Shown here: in pieces, positions 1 through 5,027 of the stretch
Numbering within the stretch: position 1 is the stretch's first letter
How the letters are laid out: every line of letters starts with the position of its first letter
Assembly (NCBI GenBank): GCA_004562395.1
Contig: SFQY01000061.1
Span: 1 to 5,027 of the forward strand
DNA: 5,027 bases
DNA from: a bacterium
GTDB lineage: Bacteria; Bacillota; Clostridia; Oscillospirales; Oscillospiraceae
Reading direction: 5' to 3'
The notes under the pieces: model-generated
Seen by the model: only the letters and a program-made list of their open reading frames with translations
Database searches by the model: none
What the model was told of the DNA's origin: nothing
Made by a program: the position numbers and the translations under genes

Positions 1-28
1 CCAGTGCGCACACTGGGGCGGATGAGGA
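1..28 (+). repeat. End of a further intergenic repeat copy (hairpin plus GGATGAGG), cut by the window edge
   Basis: A perfect 6-bp hairpin, CCAGTG (1-6) and CACTGG (11-16) with loop CGCA, is followed by GGC and then GGATGAGG (20-27). The two fuller copies in this window end the same way: a short GC-rich hairpin, a few bases, then GGATGAGG (4953-4977 on the + strand; 133-153 on the - strand). The hairpin stem sequence itself differs from theirs. I infer this is the distal end of a third copy in + sense whose body lies to the left of the window. The alternative is chance similarity over a short GC-rich stretch. Confidence 0.45.
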
Positions 29-140
29 ACGGCGATATGTTCCGAATCTGTATGCATTTCGTTAAAAAGGTACATTGGGAAAGGTTGTACCGTTTGAATG
101 GACTGCATTGCGAATGGTAAGGTGTCGCCATTCCTCATCC
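20..140. repeat. 121-bp imperfect palindrome without gaps
   Basis: Bases 20-74 and the reverse complement of 86-140 align over 55 positions with 40 identities and no insertion or deletion, around an 11-base centre (75-85). The outer ten bases (GGATGAGGAA) and the inner six (GGTACA/TGTACC) match exactly, and GGCGA and ATGCA are also conserved. Some mismatches would be G-U pairs if the + strand were transcribed. The outer ends are the GGATGAGG ends of two converging intergenic repeats, but the inner arms have no counterpart beside the copy at 4863-4977. It could be a transcribed long hairpin between convergent genes, a MITE-like element, or a replication or recombination relic. No coding frame of interest is visible. 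Confidence 0.7.
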
Positions 141-242
141 ACCGCTTCGCGGTCCCCCTTCCCCCCGGGGGAAGGTATTGCGCTCCGGCATCCTTACAAA
201 CACCTGTTTTTCGGACAGCTGAGAAAAGCCGATAAGCGCTAA
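133..242 (-). repeat. Intergenic repeat, left copy (inverted relative to 4863-4977)
   Basis: On the minus strand this reads as the same element as 4863-4977. A 39-bp stretch (167-205) is an exact reverse complement of 4900-4938. On the kinase side, similarity continues at about 33 of 43 positions out to roughly 242, including TATCGGCT and CTCAGCTG. On the far side both copies carry two hairpins: CCTTCCCCC (157-165) with GGGGGAAGG (167-175), and ACCGC (141-145) with GCGGT (149-153). Both end in GGATGAGG as read on the minus strand. The copy begins where the U-tract of the kinase terminator lies. The stems differ in sequence but still pair, which suggests structure is conserved. No transposase or clear target duplication is seen. 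Confidence 0.88.
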
Positions 243-283
243 ATTAAAAACGCACCCGGCCCGAGATCCGGGCCGGGAGTGCG
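241..283 (-). terminator. Intrinsic terminator of the sensor-kinase gene
   Basis: A 9-bp perfect GC stem, CCCGGCCCG (255-263) and CGGGCCGGG (269-277) with a 5-base loop, is extended by CGCA/TGCG (251-254, 280-283) across a 2-base bulge. Read on the minus strand the hairpin is followed by TTTTTAATTT (250 down to 241), the usual U-tract. It begins 5 bp after the kinase stop codon. The + strand has no T-tract after the hairpin, so it acts mainly on leftward transcription. Confidence 0.9.
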
Positions 284-288
284 GCGGA

Positions 289-1353
289 TTATTTATCCGG
301 TTCATAAACGGCGGGAGGCAGGCAGTCAGACAGCTCGATCAGCCCGTGATCCCGCTCTCCCGCGTAGTCGACACGCAGAATGGGGGAGCAGAGGGGGCTG
401 CCGGTGTTTTGCCGGATGGCCATGGTCAGACTCACCCGGGTGCCCTTTCCCTGGGGACGGTCGATCAGAACGGTTCCTCCGTGGTTTGCGGCCGCGGAAC
501 GGACCAGCACCATACCCAGGCCGATACCATACCGGCTGTCCTCGATTCCCGGCTGGCGCAGATAGCGGCTGAAAAGGCTGGTCAGGATGTTCTCGGCAAT
601 ACCGGAACCGCTGTCCTGAACGCTCAGCCGCAGGATCCTGCCGCTGCGGGAGAGGCTTGCTTCCACGAAGCCGCCCTTTGGGGTGAATTTTACGGCGTTG
701 GACAGAATATTCAGCACGGCCCGTTCCAGTTGGGCGGCGTCTGCCAGACAATAGATTTCCTCAGACAGCCCGGTAAAGCTCAGACGGACGTCCGCGTGTT
801 CGATCAGCCCGGCGGCTTTGTCAAAGATCTCCGAAAACAGCCTTCCGATATTGTGGATCTGCTGCTGGGAGGAGGCGGCGCTGCGGCCGGCGTCGGACAT
901 ATTGCCGACGATCCGAAGAAGCTGGTGCAAGCCGCGGTTCATCCTGGCGGCGTGGGCCTTTGCCTCCGGATCCTCCTGTGAGACGGACAACCCGTCCGCG
1001 CTGGCCATGACCGTGGTCAGTGCTCCCCGCAGTTCTCTGGCGGCCAGAGCCATGGCCTGCAGTGCCGCGTCATCGGAATCCTGATCCGGCAGAAAGATAT
1101 CTACTTCGCCTCTGCGGATCACGGACGTACCGCAGCCATGGGAACACAGGTTCAGCTTCAGATACAGGCAGCCCCCTTCAAAGGCTTCGTATTCCTCGGC
1201 GCCGGTCAGAAGCAGGGAACGGATGTCGTCGCCGGGGAAGAGCAGCAAGCCCCCGGCCGCCTGATTGACGTGGAGAATCCGGTTATCCCTGACGCAGAAA
1301 CCGGGGCGGATCATCAGATCCAGCATTTCATATATATCTTCCAGTTTTTCCAT
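289..1353 (-). CDS. PAS-like/GHKL sensor kinase lacking the phospho-accepting histidine
   Basis: A 354-residue protein with no signal peptide or membrane span, so probably cytoplasmic. Residues about 11-90 look PAS-like (PGFCVRDNRILHVNQAA, 18-33) and hold cysteines 20, 62, 70 and 74. Residues 101-160 form the two-helix dimerisation region. Residues 205-313 are a well-kept HATPase_c domain: N box with N215, N219 and K222, G1 box DSGSGI (247-252), F box LFSRY (260-264), and G2 box GIGLG (276-280). In the H box, where kinases normally have H-E-L-R-x-P-L, this protein reads R-E-L-R-G-A-L (106-112), so Arg replaces the phosphorylated His and Ala the Pro. ATP binding is therefore expected but classical autophosphorylation is not. 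About 40 residues follow the ATPase. The start is supported by AGGAGG at 1360-1365, 6 bp upstream. No response regulator is adjacent, and the signal and partner are unknown. Confidence 0.85.
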   Translation of the reverse strand: MEKLEDIYEMLDLMIRPGFCVRDNRILHVNQAAGGLLLFPGDDIRSLLLTGAEEYEAFEGGCLYLKLNLCSHGCGTSVIRRGEVDIFLPDQDSDDAALQAMALAARELRGALTTVMASADGLSVSQEDPEAKAHAARMNRGLHQLLRIVGNMSDAGRSAASSQQQIHNIGRLFSEIFDKAAGLIEHADVRLSFTGLSEEIYCLADAAQLERAVLNILSNAVKFTPKGGFVEASLSRSGRILRLSVQDSGSGIAENILTSLFSRYLRQPGIEDSRYGIGLGMVLVRSAAANHGGTVLIDRPQGKGTRVSLTMAIRQNTGSPLCSPILRVDYAGERDHGLIELSDCLPPAVYEPDK

Positions 1354-1428
1354 GACGGTCCTCCTCGCGCTGTTCTAGCATGTGCAGAATGGGAGAAAAC
1401 TTTCCCGGCAGGTTTCGAGCTTTTTTTC

Positions 1429-1457
1429 ATTTTACCGAAAATCGACAAAAATAGCAA
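1429..1457 (-). promoter_or_regulatory. Sigma-A type promoter for the kinase gene
   Basis: On the minus strand TTGCTA (1457-1452) and TAAAAT (1434-1429) are separated by exactly 17 bp, each differing from consensus (TTGACA, TATAAT) at one or two positions. Transcription would start near 1422, giving a leader of about 68 nt before the ATG at 1353, with AGGAGG at 1360-1365. The site lies within the 131-bp divergent region, 28 bp upstream of the radC start. A regulator bound here could influence both units, but I see no clear operator. Confidence 0.65.
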
Positions 1458-1484
1458 GGACTAAATTCCAAAGGGGGCAAAAAT

Positions 1485-2186
1485 ATGGCAACCGCTTCGA
1501 TCCATAAGGGCCACAGGGAACGGCTGAAGCAGCGATTCCTGAAGGAAGGGTTGGATCAATTCACGGATATTCAGGCGCTGGAGCTTTTGCTGTTCTACGC
1601 GATTCCCCAGCGGGATACCAACCCCATTGCCCACGCGCTGCTGGACCGGTTCGGGAGCCTTTCCCAGGTCCTGGACGCCAGCTTCGAGGAGTTGAAAAAG
1701 GTCCCCGGTATCAGCGATCATTCGGCCACGCTGCTGACCCTGGTCACAGAGCTTGCCCGCTACTATCAGGTGGACTGCGCCCAGAGGGTGGAATGTCTGA
1801 CGACCTTGGAGGCCTGCGGCTCGTATCTGGTGCCCTACTTTTTCGGCAGGAGCAGTGAGACGGTGTTTTTGCTCTGCCTGGATGCCAAGTGCAAGGTGCT
1901 ATGCTGCAAGGAGGTGGGGCAGGGGAGCGTCAACTCCGCCAGCATTTCCGTCCGGAAGGTGGTGGAAACGGCCCTGGCTGCCAACGCCACCACGGTGGTG
2001 CTGGCCCATAATCACCCCAGCGGTGTGGCGCTGCCCTCCGAGGAGGATATCCTGACCACCCGGCGGATCGCCGCGGCGCTGAATGCCGTGGAGGTCCATT
2101 TGGCGGATCACGTGGTGGTGGCGGATGGAGATTATGTTTCCATTGCCCAGTCCGGCTGCCGCTTTGACGAATTCCTGCTGCCGTAA
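1485..2186 (+). CDS. radC: RadC family protein, JAMM/MPN+ domain
   Basis: A 233-residue protein of normal family length. The N-terminal half is helical with a helix-hairpin-helix-like segment (ELKKVPGIS, 69-77). The C-terminal half (about 105-230) is the RadC/MPN+ domain with the metal-site pattern complete: E143, H175-N-H177-P-S-G, and D188. Those residues are those of a zinc metallohydrolase of the JAMM fold. The family was once named for DNA repair, but that role has not held up well and no substrate is established. The start at 1485 has a GGGGG-type ribosome binding site (1471-1477) 7 bp upstream. It is the first gene of a tight rightward cluster with the HD gene and uvrB. I could not find a convincing promoter in front of it, although one is expected between 1354 and 1484. 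Confidence 0.93.
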   Translation: MATASIHKGHRERLKQRFLKEGLDQFTDIQALELLLFYAIPQRDTNPIAHALLDRFGSLSQVLDASFEELKKVPGISDHSATLLTLVTELARYYQVDCAQRVECLTTLEACGSYLVPYFFGRSSETVFLLCLDAKCKVLCCKEVGQGSVNSASISVRKVVETALAANATTVVLAHNHPSGVALPSEEDILTTRRIAAALNAVEVHLADHVVVADGDYVSIAQSGCRFDEFLLP

Positions 2187-2191
2187 GGAGG
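2186..2191 (+). promoter_or_regulatory. Ribosome binding site fixing the HD-gene start at 2197
   Basis: AGGAGG starts on the last base of the radC stop codon, 5 bp before the ATG at 2197. The reading frame is open upstream to an ATG at 2083 inside radC, but that ATG has no comparable site and would add 38 residues with no counterpart in the HD family. The 2197 start is therefore chosen. Confidence 0.85.
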
Positions 2192-2196
2192 GTGCC

Positions 2197-2877
2197 ATGG
2201 ACGCGAAACGGTATCAGCTGGTGGAAGATTACATGCGCAGGTGCATGATCGACAGCGCCCATGACCGGGAGCATGTGTACCGGGTGCTTTATACGGCCCT
2301 GATGATCGCCCGGGAGGAGCCGGAGGTGGATTGGGAGGTCCTGACCTGTGCCTGCCTGCTCCACGACATCGGACGGAAGGAGCAGTTTGAAAACCCCGCT
2401 CTCTGCCACGCGGAGGTGGGAGCGGAGAAAGCCTTCCGTTTTTTGACGGACAACGGCTTCGGAGCGGACTTTGCGGAGCGGGTGCGCGAATGTATCGCGG
2501 CCCACCGGTTCCGAAGAAATAACCAACCCAGGACTCCGGAGGCGAAGATCCTCTTTGACGCGGATAAGCTGGATGTGGCCGGCGCCATGGGGATCGCCAG
2601 ATCCCTGCTGTATCAGGGCTATACCGGGACGCCGCTGTACAATCTGTCCCCGGATGGAGATGTGCTGGACGGCACCGGGGAGAGGGAGCCGTCTTTTTTC
2701 CGGGAGTACCGGTTTAAGCTTGAGAAGCTGTATGACCGTTTTTACACCCGGCGGGGCAGGGAGCTGGCTCTGTCCCGGAGGCAGGCGGCGGTGGATTTTT
2801 ATGAGGCTCTGCTCCGGGAAGCCCGGGAATCCAATGAAGAGGGAAGAGCGGCGCTGAAGGCGCTGCTTCAGGAATAG
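2197..2877 (+). CDS. HD-domain phosphohydrolase, YpgQ/YedJ type
   Basis: A 226-residue soluble protein. The HD superfamily metal-site pattern is complete: H22-D23 and H26 in AHDREHVYRV (21-30), H56-D57 in LLHDIGR (54-60), H103 in IAAHRF, and D121/D123 in DADKLDVAGAMGIARSL (121-137). This last block, with AAHRF, is typical of the YpgQ/YedJ branch of HD proteins. From memory, Bacillus YpgQ was reported to be a manganese-dependent dNTP pyrophosphohydrolase. Applying that activity here is inference, and another phosphomonoester or nucleotide substrate is possible. The C-terminal third is helical and charged (171-226). It lies 10 bp after radC, and its TAG stop is part of the uvrB ribosome binding site, which suggests co-translation. 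A housekeeping nucleotide-pool role would fit beside a repair gene. Confidence 0.85.
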   Translation: MDAKRYQLVEDYMRRCMIDSAHDREHVYRVLYTALMIAREEPEVDWEVLTCACLLHDIGRKEQFENPALCHAEVGAEKAFRFLTDNGFGADFAERVRECIAAHRFRRNNQPRTPEAKILFDADKLDVAGAMGIARSLLYQGYTGTPLYNLSPDGDVLDGTGEREPSFFREYRFKLEKLYDRFYTRRGRELALSRRQAAVDFYEALLREARESNEEGRAALKALLQE

Positions 2878-2880
2878 GAG
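2876..2880 (+). promoter_or_regulatory. uvrB ribosome binding site overlapping the HD-gene stop codon
   Basis: AGGAG overlaps the TAG stop (2875-2877) of the HD gene and lies 8 bp before the uvrB ATG at 2889. With no room for a promoter and terminator between the genes, uvrB is probably read from the same message, although an internal promoter inside the HD gene cannot be excluded. Confidence 0.75.
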
Positions 2881-2888
2881 AAACCGCT

Positions 2889-4856
2889 ATGGATCATTTT
2901 AAGCTCGTATCCGAATACCGTCCCTCCGGAGATCAGCCGGAGGCCATTGCCGGTCTGGTGAACGGCGTGAACTGGGGCCTGCGGGAGCAGACCCTGCTGG
3001 GTGTCACCGGCTCCGGCAAAACCTTTACCATGGCTTCGGTCATCGAGAAGCTGAACCGCCCGACGCTGGTGCTGGCCCATAACAAAACGCTGGCGGCCCA
3101 GCTTTGCAGTGAGTTCCGGGAGTTCTTCCCGGAAAACGCGGTGGAGTATTTTATCTCCTACTACGATTACTATCAGCCCGAGGCCTATATCGCCCACACG
3201 GATACCTACATTGAGAAGGACGCCTCCGTCAACGAGGAGATCGACCGGCTGCGCCACAGCGCCACCTCCGCCCTGTTTGAGCGGCGGGATGTGATTGTGG
3301 TGTCTTCCGTCAGCTGTCTGTACGGTTTGGGCGACCCCATCGATTACAAGAGCATGGTCATTTCCCTGCGGGTGGGACAGGAGTATCCCCTGGACAGTGT
3401 CCTGAAAAAGCTCACCGAGATCCGCTATGAGCGCAACGATCTGGACTTCTCCCGGAACAAATTCCGCCTCCGGGGCGACACGCTGGAAATCTACCCTGCC
3501 TATTGGTCCGGAAGAGCTATCCGGGTGGAATTTTTCGGGGACGAGGTGGACCGGATCAGCGAGATCAACGCGGTTTCCGGCATCGCCGAACGGTATGTGG
3601 ACCATGTGGCCATTTACCCCGCCAGCCACTATGTGGCGTCCCGGGAAAAGCTCCAGCGGGCCATGCGGGAGATCCAGCGGGAATGCGATGAGCAGGTGGC
3701 CTGGTTCCGGGCCCACGACAAGCTCATTGAAGCCCAGCGCATCGCCCAGCGGACGGCCTACGATCTGGAGATGCTGACGGAGATCGGCTTCTGCAACGGC
3801 ATCGAAAACTACTCCCGGGTGATCCAGGGCCGGGCGCCGGGAACGCCGCCCACCACGCTGCTGGACTATTTCCCCAAGGATTATCTGATGTTCATCGACG
3901 AAAGCCATGTCACCCTGCCCCAGTGCCGGGCCATGTACGCCGGGGACCGGAGCCGGAAGGACGCTCTGGTGAACTATGGCTTCCGGCTGCCATCGGCCTA
4001 TGACAACCGCCCTCTGAATTTTACCGAGTTTGACCAGAAGATCAACCAGGTGATCTACGTTTCCGCGACCCCGGCGGAGTATGAACGGACCCGTTCCGGC
4101 CAGACTGTGGAGCAGGTCATCCGCCCCACGGGCCTGCTGGATCCGGAGGTGGAGGTCCGTCCCATCGAGGGGCAGATCGACGATCTGATCGGGGAGATCA
4201 ATGCCCGCTCCGCCAGAAATGAACGGGTACTGGTAACCACGCTGACCAAGAAAATGGCGGAGGATCTGACGGTTTATCTGCAGAAAGCCGGGATCCGGGT
4301 CCGCTATATGCACTCCGACATCGGAGCCATGGAACGGATGGAGATCATCCGGGACCTTCGGATGGCGAAATTCGACGTTCTGGTGGGCATCAACCTGCTC
4401 CGGGAGGGGCTGGACCTGCCGGAGGTCAGCCTGGTGGCCATTCTGGACGCGGACAAGGAGGGCTTTCTGCGCAGCGAGACCAGCCTGATCCAGACCATCG
4501 GCCGGGCTGCCCGGAACGCGGAAGGCAAGGTCATTATGTACGCCGACACGGTCACTCCCTCCATGCGCGCCGCCATGGACGAAACCGCCCGGCGCCGGGA
4601 GATCCAGGACGCCTACAACAAGGCCCACGGCATCGTTCCCAAGACGGTGATCAAGTCCGTCCGGGATCTGATCGAAATATCCTCCCCCACGGCGGAGCGG
4701 AAGGGCCGCAGCGGCGTGAAGATGACAAAGGTCGAGAAGGAAAAGGAGATCGCCCGGCTGGAGAAGCAGATGAAGGAGGCTGCCCGGATGATGGAATACG
4801 AGTATGCCGCCGTGCTTCGTGATCAGATCATCGAGCTTCGGGGCAACGGAACCTGA
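2889..4856 (+). CDS. uvrB: Excinuclease ABC subunit B
   Basis: UvrB takes damaged DNA from UvrA, verifies the lesion using its ATPase and beta-hairpin, and positions UvrC for dual incision in nucleotide excision repair. The 655 residues are full length for the family. Visible landmarks in order are the Walker A motif GVTGSGKT (38-45), the beta-hairpin region YDYYQPEAY (92-100) to Y107, the Walker B-like DESH (337-340), motif IV/V region NLLREGLDLPEV (502-513), and motif VI QTIGRAARN (535-543). The C-terminal UVR coiled coil that contacts UvrC spans about 617-652. All key residues look intact. It follows the HD gene by 11 bp. uvrA, a frequent neighbour, is not in the window and may lie further right. 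No SOS (LexA) box is evident directly before the gene, and regulation would come from the promoter before radC. Confidence 0.98.
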   Translation: MDHFKLVSEYRPSGDQPEAIAGLVNGVNWGLREQTLLGVTGSGKTFTMASVIEKLNRPTLVLAHNKTLAAQLCSEFREFFPENAVEYFISYYDYYQPEAYIAHTDTYIEKDASVNEEIDRLRHSATSALFERRDVIVVSSVSCLYGLGDPIDYKSMVISLRVGQEYPLDSVLKKLTEIRYERNDLDFSRNKFRLRGDTLEIYPAYWSGRAIRVEFFGDEVDRISEINAVSGIAERYVDHVAIYPASHYVASREKLQRAMREIQRECDEQVAWFRAHDKLIEAQRIAQRTAYDLEMLTEIGFCNGIENYSRVIQGRAPGTPPTTLLDYFPKDYLMFIDESHVTLPQCRAMYAGDRSRKDALVNYGFRLPSAYDNRPLNFTEFDQKINQVIYVSATPAEYERTRSGQTVEQVIRPTGLLDPEVEVRPIEGQIDDLIGEINARSARNERVLVTTLTKKMAEDLTVYLQKAGIRVRYMHSDIGAMERMEIIRDLRMAKFDVLVGINLLREGLDLPEVSLVAILDADKEGFLRSETSLIQTIGRAARNAEGKVIMYADTVTPSMRAAMDETARRREIQDAYNKAHGIVPKTVIKSVRDLIEISSPTAERKGRSGVKMTKVEKEKEIARLEKQMKEAARMMEYEYAAVLRDQIIELRGNGT

Positions 4857-4862
4857 TAGTAT

Positions 4863-4977
4863 TATGTGCATATCGGCTGTGCTCAGCTGCCCTATAAATA
4901 GGTGTTTGTAAGGATGCCGGAGCGCAATACCTTCCCCCTCGGGGGAAGGTGGCACGGCGAAGCCGTGACGGATGAGG
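4863..4977 (+). repeat. Intergenic repeat, right copy, directly behind uvrB
   Basis: This begins about 6 bp after the uvrB stop and matches the reverse complement of 133-242, with 39 bp identical (4900-4938). It contains, in order, TATCGGCT, CTCAGCTG, a small CCTAT/ATAGG palindrome (4891-4902), the shared core, and a 10-bp hairpin ACCTTCCCCC (4929-4938) with GGGGGAAGGT (4941-4950). A 6-bp hairpin CACGGC/GCCGTG with loop GAA (4953-4967) and GGATGAGG (4970-4977) complete it. The hairpins are strong but no T-run follows, so it is not a textbook intrinsic terminator for uvrB. It could stabilise the 3' end, act with Rho, or be a non-autonomous mobile repeat. No clear separate uvrB terminator is present before it. 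Confidence 0.88.
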
Positions 4978-4997
4978 GGAAACGTGGAGGTTTCCTC
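4976..4997 (+). other. Small hairpin beyond the right repeat
   Basis: GGGGAAAC (4976-4983) can pair with GTTTCCTC (4990-4997) around GTGGAG, with one G-U pair. An alternative pairing is TTTCCTC (4991-4997) with GAGGAAA (5014-5020). No T-run follows. This tail does not resemble the sequence beyond the left copy. The remaining bases to 5027 show nothing I can name. Confidence 0.35.
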
Positions 4998-5027
4998 AGC
5001 GGGAACGGGAAAAGAGGAAAGGTTCGA

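Noticed and set aside
20..205. CRISPR array or tandem repeat
   Set aside because: The repeats here are inverted and palindromic, with no regularly spaced direct repeats and no cas genes.
346..981. Plus-strand open frame of 211 codons opposite the kinase
   Set aside because: It is a shadow of the kinase gene: the minus-strand frame has all HATPase motifs, a ribosome binding site, a promoter and a terminator, while the plus-strand product has no recognisable domain.
1366..1484. Possible radC promoter elements such as TCGACA (1442-1447) with TAAATT (1462-1467)
   Set aside because: The spacing is only 14 bp, and other pairings tried were no better. A promoter is expected here, but I cannot point to it.
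2083..2196. Upstream ATG extending the HD gene by 38 codons into radC
   Set aside because: There is no ribosome binding site for it, the added residues are the shifted frame of radC, and a strong AGGAGG sits 5 bp before the ATG at 2197.
1930..2526. Minus-strand open frame across the radC/HD-gene junction
   Set aside because: It crosses two well-supported genes antisense, is proline/arginine/histidine rich as expected of an antisense GC frame, and has no initiation signals.
4929..4950. Hairpin behind uvrB as an intrinsic terminator
   Set aside because: The stem is strong, but the following bases are GGCACGGC rather than a T-run, and the same hairpin recurs in the left repeat copy beyond a separate true terminator.
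2868..4955. Very long open frame on the minus strand antisense to uvrB (695 codons)
   Set aside because: It is exactly opposite a clear, full-length uvrB, begins at a GTG inside the repeat hairpin, has no ribosome binding site I can see, and its product shows no domain. Long antisense frames are common opposite GC-rich genes.

Overview
The window reads as a GC-rich chromosomal segment from a Gram-positive anaerobe of the Bacillota, most likely an Oscillospiraceae/Ruminococcaceae-type gut Clostridium. The reasons are strong AGGAGG-type ribosome binding sites, GC-rich coding sequence, the RadC and UvrB sequences, and intergenic repeats with the CCTTCCCC/GGGGAAGG plus CGGCGAAGCCG hairpins and a GGATGAGG end, which I associate from memory with that group. 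The taxonomic call is an inference, not a search result.

Layout. Positions 1-242 carry no gene. They hold an end of one intergenic repeat, a 121-bp ungapped imperfect palindrome (20-140) and a full repeat copy (133-242). An intrinsic terminator (241-283) ends a leftward gene (289-1353) for a PAS-like/GHKL sensor kinase whose phospho-accepting histidine is replaced. A 131-bp divergent region (1354-1484) holds a good promoter for the kinase. Rightward, three tightly packed genes follow: radC (1485-2186), an HD-domain phosphohydrolase of the YpgQ/YedJ type (2197-2877) and uvrB (2889-4856). Six bases past the uvrB stop a second copy of the same repeat begins (4863-4977), in inverted orientation to the first. 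The last 50 bases hold only a small hairpin.

How it fits together. radC, the HD gene and uvrB are separated by 10 and 11 bp and look like one transcript with a genome-maintenance flavour: UvrB is the damage-verifying helicase of nucleotide excision repair, YpgQ-like HD proteins act on nucleotides, and RadC is a JAMM-fold protein of unsettled function. The kinase is transcribed away from them, has no response regulator in view, and may or may not be functionally linked.

The least ordinary features are the repeats, which sit in the same sense right behind the 3' end of each transcription unit, the large palindrome at the left edge, and the histidine-less kinase. The three rightward genes are otherwise ordinary housekeeping genes, and I see no phage, transposase, CRISPR or defence genes.
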